This document shows, piece by piece, positions 25,160-34,293 of a DNA stretch of 64,000 nt. A program made the translations under genes and the position numbers. Within the stretch, counting starts at the first letter, position 1; every line of letters begins with the position of its first letter. The stretch is taken from contig JAQTZE010000003.1 in NCBI GenBank assembly GCA_028687935.1, positions 1 through 64,000 of the forward strand, written 5' to 3'. The stretch is from Sulfurimonas sp. (GTDB lineage: Bacteria > Campylobacterota > Campylobacteria > Campylobacterales > Sulfurimonadaceae). Below the pieces are notes generated by a model that worked only from the letters and a program-made list of their open reading frames with translations, did no database searches and had not been told where the DNA came from.

Positions 25160-25624
25160 TTAAAAAACGAATAAAAAGTAGTAAATCATCACGCCCATAA
25201 GTGAGGTAATACTCATGCCTGCAAAGACTATCATACCAAGTTTTTTATGTGATTTTACGACTGGTGTACTTTTGAGACGAAACTCTTTGACCGCACTGTA
25301 CATAAGTACTGAATAGAGGACAAACGCAACAAGAGCGATAAGGATGTGAATAACCAAAAAGATTATCATAAAGGTCTCATTTGCATTACTTTGCTGCATA
25401 AACGCAGAGAAACCGCCTGAAATCCTTACGCCAACTTCAAATATACCTACAACAAGAAGCGTTACAACAAAAATTGCCAACTGCATCTTATAGTGTAATT
25501 CATAGCGTTTTTTCACCGCCATAAATATTCCAACTCCCATTAGAAATGGTAAAACTGCAAAATAAAGTGTAATGAAGTCCATATAAAATGGAGCACTTGT
25601 GCCAAGAAAACCTGTTTCAAACAT
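25160..25624 (-). CDS. DUF420 family membrane protein
   Basis: 154 residues with four to five transmembrane helices. Conserved His residues (ELHYKMQ, VIHILIAL, SHKKLGM) sit at helix ends as in DUF420 (CtaM-like) proteins, a family linked in some bacteria to assembly of haem-copper oxidases. No oxidase gene is nearby. Monocistronic. Confidence 0.65.
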   Translation of the reverse strand: MFETGFLGTSAPFYMDFITLYFAVLPFLMGVGIFMAVKKRYELHYKMQLAIFVVTLLVVGIFEVGVRISGGFSAFMQQSNANETFMIIFLVIHILIALVAFVLYSVLMYSAVKEFRLKSTPVVKSHKKLGMIVFAGMSITSLMGVMIYYFLFVF

Positions 25625-25688
25625 AGTCTGTCCTTATTCTTTTTATTAATTTCACTGCAATTATAACCACATTCTTATCTGCTTTTTT

Positions 25689-25724
25689 ACGCTAAACCTA
25701 TTCATAAGTCTAGCGTTGTATAAT
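25689..25724 (+). promoter_or_regulatory. hisF promoter with inverted repeat
   Basis: TATAAT at 25719-25724, 30 bases before hisF, is preceded by inverted ACGCTA (25689-25694) and TAGCGT (25711-25716). The right arm nearly abuts the -10, a position where a repressor could act. Confidence 0.4.
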
Positions 25725-25753
25725 TGCGTATTATTCAAAGAGGCTAATCTACT

Positions 25754-26512
25754 ATGAACTATTTCGCAAAAAGAATCATTCCTTGTCTAGATGTAAAAGA
25801 TGGACGCGTTGTCAAAGGTGTTAACTTTGTCGGACTTCAAGATGCAGGAGATCCTGTAGAAGTTGCTCGCAGATACAACGAAGAGGGCGCTGATGAACTT
25901 ACTTTTTTGGACATCACAGCTTCTAGCGACAATCGTGACACAATAGTAGATATAGTAGCTCAAGTAGCTCGTGAGATTTTTATACCGCTGACTGTCGGTG
26001 GTGGTATTCGTAAACTCGAAGATATCTATAAACTTCTCAATGTAGGCTGCGATAAAGTAAGCGTAAACTCAGCTGCTATCAAACGCCCTGAACTCATCAA
26101 TGAAGGTGCAAAACGTTTTGGCTCTCAGTGTATTGTCACGGCAATTGATGTCAAACGCAGCGGCGATAAATATCATGTCTTTTTAAACGGAGGCAGAGTA
26201 GATACTGGTCTTGACGCAGTAGAGTGGGCAAAAGAGGTTGTAGATCGCGGCTGTGGAGAGATTTTGCTCACTTCAATGGACGCAGATGGAACAAAAGCAG
26301 GATTTGAGCTCAATATTACCGAACAAATCTCACGTGCAGTCAATGTACCTGTCATCGCTAGCGGCGGAGCAGGGACGATGGAACATATCAAAGAAGCATT
26401 TTTGCACGGTGCCGATGCTGCACTTGCTGCAAGTATCTTTCACTACAGAGAGATCGACATCATGGATCTCAAACGCTATCTCCATGAAAACAACATTCCT
26501 GTGAGACTCTAG
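25754..26512 (+). CDS. hisF: Imidazole glycerol phosphate synthase subunit HisF
   Basis: 252 residues, TIM barrel. With HisH it closes the imidazole ring in histidine synthesis and releases AICAR. Catalytic Asp residues lie in [15 protein letters not shown] and TAIDVKR; GGGIR and ASGGAG phosphate loops are present. First gene of a cluster with a nucleosidase-like gene and rlmN; no other his gene in the window. Confidence 0.95.
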   Translation: MNYFAKRIIPCLDVKDGRVVKGVNFVGLQDAGDPVEVARRYNEEGADELTFLDITASSDNRDTIVDIVAQVAREIFIPLTVGGGIRKLEDIYKLLNVGCDKVSVNSAAIKRPELINEGAKRFGSQCIVTAIDVKRSGDKYHVFLNGGRVDTGLDAVEWAKEVVDRGCGEILLTSMDADGTKAGFELNITEQISRAVNVPVIASGGAGTMEHIKEAFLHGADAALAASIFHYREIDIMDLKRYLHENNIPVRL

Positions 26513-26515
26513 AGC

Positions 26516-27070
26516 ATGATTATCTGCGCTGGAAATAACGAAAACTTTGACTTTGCAACTCCTATGGGAGTGGGGCTTATTGAAACGGCTATGAATCTTA
26601 CACGCCTTTGTCTCTTTGACAAACCAGAATTTTTGCTTTTTGTAGGAAGTGCAGGGAGTTACGGCGAAGCAGCTATATTTGATATCATCGAGTCAAAAAC
26701 TGCTGCAAATATCGAACTTGCGTTTTTAAATAATGATGCTTATACGCCGCTTGATAATGTTGTAACAACAAATACGACTAATAAAAAAGATATTGTTATT
26801 AACTCTTCTAACTATATCTCTACGAACGACATATTGGCAAAAAACTTTTTGAAATATGGATTAGGGTGCGAAAATATGGAGTTTTTTGCTGTTTTAAAGA
26901 TAGCCCAAGAATTCAATATTCCTGCTGGCGGCGTTTTTTGTATAACAAATTATACTAACAAAAATGCTCATGAAGATTTTTTAAAAAATCATGAACAGGC
27001 AAAAGAGCTTCTCAGTGCGCATGTAAAAAAACGCATCAAAGAACTTACAACAAATCGGGAGATAGTTTAA
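26516..27070 (+). CDS. Nucleoside phosphorylase/nucleosidase-like protein
   Basis: 184 residues, shorter than typical MTA/SAH nucleosidases (about 230). PNP_UDP_1-like traits: LLFVGSAGSYG for the phosphate/base loop, and ENMEFFAVLKIAQEFNIP, which resembles the ribose-binding ENMEGxAV segment, followed by ITNYTN in place of the usual SD-containing base contact. The substrate cannot be told; a role in purine salvage or the futalosine route is possible. It begins 4 bases after hisF and ends 2 bases before rlmN. Confidence 0.6.
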   Translation: MIICAGNNENFDFATPMGVGLIETAMNLTRLCLFDKPEFLLFVGSAGSYGEAAIFDIIESKTAANIELAFLNNDAYTPLDNVVTTNTTNKKDIVINSSNYISTNDILAKNFLKYGLGCENMEFFAVLKIAQEFNIPAGGVFCITNYTNKNAHEDFLKNHEQAKELLSAHVKKRIKELTTNREIV

Positions 27071-27072
27071 AT

Positions 27073-28149
27073 ATGAGCACCCTTAAACCTTCACTTCTTG
27101 ACTTCACTCAAAAAGAGTTGATGGAACAAATCAAACCTTCTTTTAGAGCGAAACAGATTTTTGGCTGGTTGTATCACCAGTATGCTGAAAACTTTGACGC
27201 TATGCAAAATATTCCAAAATCTCTCAAAGATGAACTCGCAGAAAAATTTGTAGTTGATCCTATGAAGATTATCCGTAAAGAGATCTCTGAAGATGGAACA
27301 ATAAAATATCTCTTAGAACTTCAAGATGGCAAAACCGTAGAAGCTGTCTGGCTCAAGATGAAAGATGAACTTCGAGATGAAAATGATCTAATCACCCAAG
27401 AAGCAAAATATACTATCTGCGTTTCTACGCAGGTAGGATGTAAAGTAGGGTGTACTTTTTGTTTGACTGCAAAAGGTGGCTTTACAAGGGACTTAACTGC
27501 TGGCGAGATAGTCGCACAAGTTGTCAGTCTCAAACGCGACAATGACCATAAACACAATAGAAAGTTAAACATTGTCTATATGGGAATGGGCGAACCTCTA
27601 GATAACCTAAACAATCTTGCAAAGGCAATAGAAATCTTTCAAGAAGAAGAGGGCTTAGCTATCTCAGGAAAACGCCAGACAGTCTCTACAAGTGGTCTCA
27701 GCAGCAAGATCGATAAGCTAGGAGAGATGGATCTTGGTGTTCACATCGCTATCTCTTTGCACGCTGTAGATGATGAGCTTCGTACAGAACTTATCCCTAT
27801 GAATAAAGCGCATAATATCAACTCTATCATAGAAGCTGTCAAACGCTTTCCAATAGACACGCGCAAAAGAGTGATGTTTGAGTATCTAGTCATCAAAAAT
27901 AAAAATGATGATCTCGCTTCAGCTAAAAAGCTTGTCAAACTTCTTAGTGGTATAAAAGCAAAAGTAAATCTTATCTATTTCAATCCATATCCTGGAACAG
28001 AATATCAAAGACCTACAAAAGGTGATATGATAGCGTTTCAGGAGTACCTGACTAATCATGGCTTACTATGTACAATACGTGATTCAAAGGGCATAGATAT
28101 AAGTGCCGCTTGTGGACAATTAAAAGAAAAAACTGAAGGTGAGCGTTAA
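27073..28149 (+). CDS. rlmN: 23S rRNA (A2503-C2) / tRNA methyltransferase RlmN
   Basis: 358 residues, radical SAM enzyme. The cluster motif is CKVGCTFC; YMGMGEPLDN and the late GIDISAACGQL with the methyl-carrying Cys are present. It methylates C2 of A2503 of 23S rRNA and A37 of some tRNAs. Its stop codon overlaps the start of a 30-residue membrane peptide (TAATG). Confidence 0.94.
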   Translation: MSTLKPSLLDFTQKELMEQIKPSFRAKQIFGWLYHQYAENFDAMQNIPKSLKDELAEKFVVDPMKIIRKEISEDGTIKYLLELQDGKTVEAVWLKMKDELRDENDLITQEAKYTICVSTQVGCKVGCTFCLTAKGGFTRDLTAGEIVAQVVSLKRDNDHKHNRKLNIVYMGMGEPLDNLNNLAKAIEIFQEEEGLAISGKRQTVSTSGLSSKIDKLGEMDLGVHIAISLHAVDDELRTELIPMNKAHNINSIIEAVKRFPIDTRKRVMFEYLVIKNKNDDLASAKKLVKLLSGIKAKVNLIYFNPYPGTEYQRPTKGDMIAFQEYLTNHGLLCTIRDSKGIDISAACGQLKEKTEGER

Positions 28150-28241
28150 TGGATTTTATAGAGATATTTCAAATAGTATTTATAGTTGCTGTATTTGCAG
28201 TTGGAGTTATTGGTTTTATCAGAGCGGCAACAAGACCATAG
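28149..28241 (+). CDS. 30-residue single-helix membrane microprotein
   Basis: Reads MDFIEIFQIVFIVAVFAVGV then IGFIRAATRP. One hydrophobic helix is followed by a positive Arg tail, so a cytoplasmic C-terminus is likely. The start overlaps the rlmN stop as TAATG, implying re-initiation. Too short for usual gene finders. Function unknown. Confidence 0.5.
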   Translation: MDFIEIFQIVFIVAVFAVGVIGFIRAATRP

Positions 28242-28399
28242 GTTTTAAAAGAGTAGGCGACCAACACACCAGGGAGGTCGTCTATGAATGTAATATTACC
28301 TTACTTACCTTATAAAAATATAATCTTTCAATCTTCTCTTTTCAAACTTAAATAAAATATAACTTTCATTTTTTTTCCAAAATTTATTTAAGATGTGAA

Positions 28400-28732
28400 G
28401 TATTCACACATTGTTCTAAACTGTGAATACTATCACATCCAAAGCGATGTAAATTTCAAAATTTACAACTTTTTTAAGAATTATTTTATATAAAATAAAA
28501 CTGAATGTGAAAATTTGATATCTACTCAAAGCCCTATATATTGGGATTTAATCTATTTTATTACTCTAACTTATTCATATAATAAACACATTTATAATTT
28601 ATAATTCAGTTATTCACATGTCTAAAAACTTATTCATCTTTCGCTCTACTTATTGTAAAAAAGTAGCTTATTCACTTTTAGTACTTTAGTTCAAAATGTT
28701 TCATGTGAAACAATTTGAAAATAAGTGAATAT
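28400..28732. other. oriC: Cluster of DnaA-box-like 9-mers, candidate part of oriC
   Basis: GTATTCACA 28400-28408, TGTGAATAC 28422-28430 (the same box inverted), TTATTCATA 28571-28579, TTATTCACA 28610-28618, TTATTCATC 28630-28638, TTATTCACT 28668-28676, AGTGAATAT 28724-28732. They resemble TTATTCAC-type epsilonproteobacterial boxes, and an AT-rich tract lies inside the cluster. dnaA is 6.5 kb away with its own boxes. That this is functional origin DNA is inference. Confidence 0.5.
28697..28712. promoter_or_regulatory. parS: parS-like site, one mismatch
   Basis: TGTTTCATGTGAAACA differs from the bacterial parS consensus only at one central base. It lies 264 bases from a perfect copy. Confidence 0.6.
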
Positions 28733-28752
28733 ATTCAAAAAACTTTATTCTA

Positions 28753-29670
28753 TTATTTTATAGAATTCAAAATACTCAAACAAAGCTTCTCAAAATCTAT
28801 ATCACTCTTAAAGTGATATTGTTTTGAATAAAGTTCAAATTCCAATTCATTTGCATGAAGCAATAATCTTTGAGCACCTGATTTTTCAATCCTCTCTTCA
28901 TCACTCAAATCTTTATCAAGAAATCTCACAACGTCTTCTTCACTCTGTCCATAAATTGGGTCACCAACTATCGGATGTTTCACGTGAAACAAATGAACAC
29001 GAATTTGATGTTGTCTTCCAGTATGCGGTGCACACTCTATAAGTGTCATATCCAACTCAGGAAAATATTTCAGAGGTCTAAAGTGTGTTTTTGATTCCTT
29101 ACCTTTATCATCTACTTTTACCACCATTCTCACAATAGCACTCTCATCTTCAGCACGCAAAAGTTTTGCTTCAACTGTAAGCTCTTCTTTAAACTCTCCA
29201 TGCGCCAAAGCGAGATATTTTTTCTTCATATCTCTCTCTTGGAACATCATCTTAATATCACGTTCACTCTCTTTGTTTCTAGCACACAAAACAAGTCCGC
29301 TTGTCTCCTGATCTATTCTATGTGCTATATTTGCATCTTTGCCAAATTGGGATTTAAGTTCATCTATAAGAGAGTAGGCTGTATTTCTATTTTGAGGATG
29401 TATAAGCATCCCGCTAGGTTTATCAAAGAGAACAAACTCATCATAAACTGCATGTGCTACTAGGCCTTTTGTAAGTGGTTCAAAGTAGATAAATTCAAAA
29501 TCTCCTTCTATTTCTGTAGAAGCTTTATTGATCGCAACTCCATCTACAAGAACTCTTCCTTTGGATATCATTCTTTGTGATTCTTTCTGTGTATAGCCCA
29601 ACTCTTTTATAAGATATAAGAATACACGTTGCTTCACAGGAGTATACATTTTTTTTAAAACAAATGGCAA
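28753..29670 (-). CDS. RluA/RluD family pseudouridine synthase
   Basis: 305 residues. An S4 RNA-binding domain (about 13-60: YLIKELGYTQKESQRMISKGRVLVDG) precedes the RluA catalytic domain with the Asp in NIAHRIDQETSGLVL. It isomerises uridines in rRNA or tRNA; the exact target cannot be told. The sequence coding for LFHVKHP contains a perfect parS palindrome. A later in-frame Met (MYTPVKQ) is an alternative start. Confidence 0.88.
   Translation of the reverse strand: MPFVLKKMYTPVKQRVFLYLIKELGYTQKESQRMISKGRVLVDGVAINKASTEIEGDFEFIYFEPLTKGLVAHAVYDEFVLFDKPSGMLIHPQNRNTAYSLIDELKSQFGKDANIAHRIDQETSGLVLCARNKESERDIKMMFQERDMKKKYLALAHGEFKEELTVEAKLLRAEDESAIVRMVVKVDDKGKESKTHFRPLKYFPELDMTLIECAPHTGRQHQIRVHLFHVKHPIVGDPIYGQSEEDVVRFLDKDLSDEERIEKSGAQRLLLHANELEFELYSKQYHFKSDIDFEKLCLSILNSIK
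28976..28991. promoter_or_regulatory. parS: Perfect parS site inside the rluA-family gene
   Basis: TGTTTCACGTGAAACA, a 16-base perfect palindrome identical to the widely conserved ParB-binding parS sequence. Such sites are normally close to oriC. parA and parB are not in the window. Confidence 0.88.
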
Positions 29671-29761
29671 AATTTAATCCCTCTTTTACTATTAATTATG
29701 TAAAATAAATAACTTTTTACTTACAAATTTTAACATAATAATAATCATAAGGACAGTATAT

Positions 29762-31090
29762 ATGATCGAAAGATATTCAAGAGAAGAGATGAGTTCCAAG
29801 TGGACAATGCAGGCAAAATATCAGGCTTGGCTTGATGTAGAAAAAGCGGTTGTCAAAGCTTGGGCGAAATTGGGAAAGATTCCTCAAGATGATGCAGACA
29901 AGATAGTTAAAAACGCAGGATTTAATATCCAAAGAATAGATGAGATAGAAGCAGTTACGCGTCATGACCTCATTGCTTTTACAACGAGTGTATCAGAGAC
30001 TCTTGGCGAAGAGAGCAGATGGTTTCACTATGGTATGACATCTTCAGATACAGTTGATACTGCTGTGGCACTTCAGATGAAAAGCTCTTTAGAGTTAGTT
30101 ATCGAAGATGTAAAGATGATCATGGAGTCTATCAAAAAAAGAGCGATGGAACACAAAATGACTTTGATGGTTGGACGCTCTCACGGTATTCACGGTGAGC
30201 CTATAACCTTTGGTCTTGTGTTAGCTGTTTGGTATGACGAGATGGCGAGACATCTTGAGAACCTTGAGCAAACACTTGTTGTTATCTCCGTAGGTCAAGT
30301 GAGTGGTGCAATGGGTAACTTTGCACACGCTCCACTAGAGCTTGAAGAAATAACATGTGAGGAGCTAGGACTCAAACCAGCAGCTGCATCCAACCAAGTT
30401 ATCCAGCGTGACAGATACGCAAGACTTGCTACTACTTTAGCGCTCATGGCATCAAGTATAGAGAAGTTTGCGGTTCAAGTTCGTCACTGGCAAAGAACGG
30501 AAGTATACGAATGTGAAGAGTATTTTGCAAAAGGACAAAAAGGTTCATCTGCAATGCCTCACAAACGCAACCCGATACTCACAGAGAATATAACAGGTTT
30601 GGCAAGAATGATACGTGCCTATGCAGTTCCAGCAATGGAGAATGTAGCACTCTGGCACGAGCGTGATATCTCTCACTCTTCGACTGAGCGTTTTTGGTTA
30701 CCGGACTCTTTTATAACAACAGACTTTATGTTACACCGCATGAACAATGTTATCGCTAACCTAACAGTCTATCCTGAAAATATGATGAGAAATCTCAACC
30801 TCACAGGAGGACTTGTTTTCTCTCAAAGAGTTTTATTAGAGCTTCCACTTCAAGGTGTATCTCGTGAAGATGCATACCGTATCGTTCAGAGAAATGCAAT
30901 GAAAGTTTGGGAAGAGATACAACAAGGCAAACCTACTACAAATGAGAAAGGTGAGAGTTTGTATCTTAACCATTTGTTAGCAGATGAAGAGCTAAGAAGT
31001 TCACTCAGCGAAGAACAAATCCGTGAGTGTTTTAACTACGATTATTATACAAAAAATGTAGACAATATATTTGCTAGAGTTTTTAAATAA
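29762..31090 (+). CDS. purB: Adenylosuccinate lyase
   Basis: 442 residues. It cleaves SAICAR and adenylosuccinate in purine synthesis. The signature SSAMPHKRNPILTEN is present, with RSHGIHGEPITFG and TSSDTVDTAVALQ forming the active site. It begins the cluster purB-nrdA-orf33475-trxC, 13 bases before nrdA. Confidence 0.95.
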   Translation: MIERYSREEMSSKWTMQAKYQAWLDVEKAVVKAWAKLGKIPQDDADKIVKNAGFNIQRIDEIEAVTRHDLIAFTTSVSETLGEESRWFHYGMTSSDTVDTAVALQMKSSLELVIEDVKMIMESIKKRAMEHKMTLMVGRSHGIHGEPITFGLVLAVWYDEMARHLENLEQTLVVISVGQVSGAMGNFAHAPLELEEITCEELGLKPAAASNQVIQRDRYARLATTLALMASSIEKFAVQVRHWQRTEVYECEEYFAKGQKGSSAMPHKRNPILTENITGLARMIRAYAVPAMENVALWHERDISHSSTERFWLPDSFITTDFMLHRMNNVIANLTVYPENMMRNLNLTGGLVFSQRVLLELPLQGVSREDAYRIVQRNAMKVWEEIQQGKPTTNEKGESLYLNHLLADEELRSSLSEEQIRECFNYDYYTKNVDNIFARVFK

Positions 31091-31103
31091 ATAGGACCTG
31101 ACC

Positions 31104-33470
31104 ATGATAACAGTTATAAAAAGAAATGGAAGAACAGAACAGTTAGACATAACTAAAATCCAAAAGTATACTTCTGCTGCGGTGAAAGATTTGTCAAATG
31201 TATCACAGAGTGAATTGGAAGTAGATGCACAGATCCAGTTTCGTGATGGTATAACATCCAAAGAGATACAACAAACGCTTATTAAAACAGCGGTTGATAA
31301 AATAGATATAGATGCTCCTAACTGGACCTTTGTAGCATCGCGTTTGTTTCTCTTCAACCTTTACCATCAAGTAAACGGTTTTACAGGATATGGTTCACTT
31401 CAAACTTATTTTGAACGCGGAGAAAAAGAAGGGCGTATCCTTTATGGTCTCAAAGAGATGTATGATCTTGATGCACTTGAAAAACATATCAAACCTGAGC
31501 GTGATATGTTATTTAACTATCTTGGCGTAAAAACTCTTTATGACAGATATCTTATCAAAGATAGAAATTCTGACCCTATAGAGCTTCCTCAGCACATGTT
31601 CATGGCGATAGCAATGTTCTTAGCTCAAAGAGAAGAAAAACGCGAAGAATGGGCTGTAAAGATCTATGACATGATCTCCAAGTTTGAAGTGATGTTAGCA
31701 ACGCCAACTCTCTCAAACGCAAGAACAACAAGACACCAACTCAGCTCATGCTACATTGGTTCTACTCCGGATAACATTGAAGGTATCTTTGATGCTTACA
31801 AAGAGATGGCAATGCTTTCAAAATTCGGTGGCGGTATCGGTTGGGATTGGACTCAGGTTCGTTCAATGGGCTCTTATATCGACGGACATAAAAACGCAGC
31901 AGGCGGAACAGTTCCGTTTTTAAAGATAACAAACGACATCGCTATAGCGGTTGATCAGTTAGGTACAAGAAAAGGTGCTATCGCTGTCTATCTTGAACCA
32001 TGGCATATAGATATCAATGACTTTTTGGATCTCAAGAAAAACTCTGGAGAAGAGCGTCGTCGTGCGCATGATCTTTTCCCATCACTTTGGCTCAACGATC
32101 TCTTTATGCAAAGAGTTCAAGAAGATGGAATTTGGACACTATTTGATCCTTATGATTGTGGCGGACTTTCAAAAGTTCATGGAGAAGAATTTAACAAAAT
32201 GTATCTTGCGTTTGAACAAAACGAAGCACTCATAAAAGAGAAAGTAAAAGCAAAAGTGTTATGGAAAAAAATCCTCACTTCTTACTTTGAAACAGGTTCT
32301 CCATTCTTATGTTTCAAAGATAACGCTAACAGAGCTAACCCAAATGATCACTACGGTATCATCAGAAGCTCAAACCTTTGTACGGAGATTTTTCAAAATA
32401 CAGAGCCAAATCACTATAAGATAAAGTTCATCTTTGAAAATGGTGAGAGTGTTAGTTATGAAGAAGATGAGTTAGTAACTGTAGATAGTGGACTCACGAA
32501 ACCTGCTAAAAAAGTGACTGCACTTGATTATCTCGGTGGGCTTCCTATCTATGTTGTAGAGAAAGAAAAAGTAGATGGAGCGACGGCTGTTTGTAACCTC
32601 GCGTCTATCAACCTCTCTCGTATCAACACAAAAGAAGAGATAGATAGAATCGTGCCAACAGCTATACGCGCTCTCGATAATGTTATAGAACTCAATTTCT
32701 ATCCGGTAGAAAAAGTAAAACGTACGAACATGAGAAGCCGCTCAATAGGTCTTGGTGTTATGGGTGAAGCACAGATGCTCGCAGAACAAAGTATCGCATG
32801 GGGAAGCCAAGAACACTTTGACAAAATAGATGAAATCATGGAATCTGTGAGCTATAACGCTATCAATGCTTCTTCAGATTTGGCAGTTGAAAAAGGTGCT
32901 TATCCAGAATTTCAAGGTTCAAAATGGAGTAGAGGAATCATGCCTCATGACCATGCAACTGCAGAAGTTATCAATCTTGTAGATCGCGGCGGTTTGTTTG
33001 CTTCGACTTATGAGTGGGATACATTACGCGCAAAAGTAAAACGCCAAGGAATGAGAAACGGGTATCTTATGGCTGTAGCTCCTACAAGTTCTATATCTAT
33101 TCTTACAGGTACGACGCAAGCGATTGAGCCAGTCTTTAAACGCAAGTGGTTTGAAGAGAACCTCTCAGGTCTTATTCCGGTTGTTGTTCCAAATCTCTCT
33201 CCTGATACTTGGGCATACTATACACCTGCCTATGATATGGACCAAAGGGTTCTCATCAAAGCAGCTGCTATCCGTCAAAAATGGATAGATCAAGGACAGA
33301 GTTTAAATATCTTTATTACCCTCGATAAAGCAAGTGGTAAATATCTCAATGATATCTATATGCTTGCATGGAAACTTGGTCTCAAGTCAACATACTACTT
33401 ACGCTCACAATCACCTGAGTTAGCAAGTGATGTTGAAGACAGATCTATGGAATGTGTGGGTTGTCAATAG
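31104..33470 (+). CDS. nrdA: Ribonucleoside-diphosphate reductase alpha subunit
   Basis: 788 residues, class I large subunit. An N-terminal ATP-cone occupies residues 1 to about 90, giving allosteric control. Redox Cys are in QLSSCYIG and CNLASINLS, the finger-loop Cys/Glu in RSSNLCTEIF, and the C-terminal CVGC pair that is reduced by thioredoxin or glutaredoxin. The partner beta subunit is 12 kb away at 45.9 kb, not adjacent. A thioredoxin gene lies two genes downstream. Confidence 0.95.
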   Translation: MITVIKRNGRTEQLDITKIQKYTSAAVKDLSNVSQSELEVDAQIQFRDGITSKEIQQTLIKTAVDKIDIDAPNWTFVASRLFLFNLYHQVNGFTGYGSLQTYFERGEKEGRILYGLKEMYDLDALEKHIKPERDMLFNYLGVKTLYDRYLIKDRNSDPIELPQHMFMAIAMFLAQREEKREEWAVKIYDMISKFEVMLATPTLSNARTTRHQLSSCYIGSTPDNIEGIFDAYKEMAMLSKFGGGIGWDWTQVRSMGSYIDGHKNAAGGTVPFLKITNDIAIAVDQLGTRKGAIAVYLEPWHIDINDFLDLKKNSGEERRRAHDLFPSLWLNDLFMQRVQEDGIWTLFDPYDCGGLSKVHGEEFNKMYLAFEQNEALIKEKVKAKVLWKKILTSYFETGSPFLCFKDNANRANPNDHYGIIRSSNLCTEIFQNTEPNHYKIKFIFENGESVSYEEDELVTVDSGLTKPAKKVTALDYLGGLPIYVVEKEKVDGATAVCNLASINLSRINTKEEIDRIVPTAIRALDNVIELNFYPVEKVKRTNMRSRSIGLGVMGEAQMLAEQSIAWGSQEHFDKIDEIMESVSYNAINASSDLAVEKGAYPEFQGSKWSRGIMPHDHATAEVINLVDRGGLFASTYEWDTLRAKVKRQGMRNGYLMAVAPTSSISILTGTTQAIEPVFKRKWFEENLSGLIPVVVPNLSPDTWAYYTPAYDMDQRVLIKAAAIRQKWIDQGQSLNIFITLDKASGKYLNDIYMLAWKLGLKSTYYLRSQSPELASDVEDRSMECVGCQ

Positions 33471-33474
33471 GCCG

Positions 33475-33840
33475 ATGAGACCACTTAGCGCTAACAATGT
33501 AAAAACATTTCTACAAAGGTTTGAGCAGTTCCGTGATGCAGAACTTCGTTCTGTGGAAGTACTCTCTGCTACAAACATCTCTATAACTTTCGCGGTGCAA
33601 GACAGTGCGAGAGCATTTGACTGGATAACAATTACACTTGCGTTTGAAGGTGTGAGTGATGCCAAACTTATAGAGACTAACAAAGTTGCGTTTATAGATA
33701 TGAGTGATGGAATCTCTCTTATTTGTGAAGCAGATCTTGCTGCGTTTTGCATAGGTTCATACAATGATATAAATGCAATAAAAAACGCAAGCTTGTTTGT
33801 TATCTCAGAGAGTTTAAAATACCAAGAAGGTCAATTTTAA
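33475..33840 (+). CDS. Conserved hypothetical protein after nrdA
   Basis: 121 residues starting MRPLSANNVKTFLQRFEQF; ATG 33475 is the first after the nrdA stop, 4 bases away. Mixed alpha/beta composition, no signal peptide or membrane segment; the pattern ARAFDWITITLAFEGVSDAKLIE suggests a small beta-sheet. It lies between nrdA and trxC, so a redox or nucleotide link is conceivable, but nothing in the protein shows it. Confidence 0.65.
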   Translation: MRPLSANNVKTFLQRFEQFRDAELRSVEVLSATNISITFAVQDSARAFDWITITLAFEGVSDAKLIETNKVAFIDMSDGISLICEADLAAFCIGSYNDINAIKNASLFVISESLKYQEGQF

Positions 33841-33853
33841 TAAAGGAGACACA

Positions 33854-34276
33854 ATGCATATCGTCTGTCCTCACTGTTTAAGTGTCAATAATGTTCCCCA
33901 AAAAGATTCGTATACCAAAGCCAATTGTGGAAAATGTAAAAAATCTCTCTTAGATACAAAACCCATAGAACTCACAAACACTAACTTTGATGAAGTTATC
34001 GTCAATAGTGATATTTTGGTTATAGTCGATTTTTGGGCTCCATGGTGTGGACCATGTAAAATGATGGGACCAAACTTTGAAAAAGCAGCTGCAAAATTTC
34101 CACTCAAAACACTCTTTGCAAAAGTCAATACAGAAAATGAACAAAATCTCGGTGCACGATTTGGTATTCGAAGTATTCCGACACTTATACTATTTAAAAA
34201 TTCAAAAGAGGTTCACAGAGTATCTGGAGCGTTAGATGAGGCTAGTTTAAGTAGAATTGTTGAGCAGTTTAAATAA
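33854..34276 (+). CDS. trxC: Thioredoxin 2 (zinc-finger thioredoxin)
   Basis: 140 residues. The N-terminal zinc ribbon CPHC...CGKC (residues about 5-29) is followed by a thioredoxin fold with active site WAPWCGPCKMMGP and cis-Pro in RSIPTLILF. It reduces protein disulfides and is a plausible electron donor for the ribonucleotide reductase encoded just upstream. Confidence 0.92.
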   Translation: MHIVCPHCLSVNNVPQKDSYTKANCGKCKKSLLDTKPIELTNTNFDEVIVNSDILVIVDFWAPWCGPCKMMGPNFEKAAAKFPLKTLFAKVNTENEQNLGARFGIRSIPTLILFKNSKEVHRVSGALDEASLSRIVEQFK

Positions 34277-34293
34277 AAACTGCTCACAGAGCG

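Larger units (their letters stand above)
28242..28752. other. 510-bp intergenic region with origin-like features
   Basis: No gene seen. Contents in order: a hairpin AGGCGACC/GGTCGTCT (28255-28283) that may end the rlmN transcript; paired inverted DnaA-box-like 9-mers at 28400 and 28422; a 9-bp inverted repeat TGTAAATTT/AAATTTACA (28448-28467); a very AT-rich tract (about 28471-28503); four TTATTCA-type 9-mers between 28571 and 28676; a parS-like palindrome (28697-28712); and a last 9-mer at 28724. See the separate entries. Confidence 0.6.
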
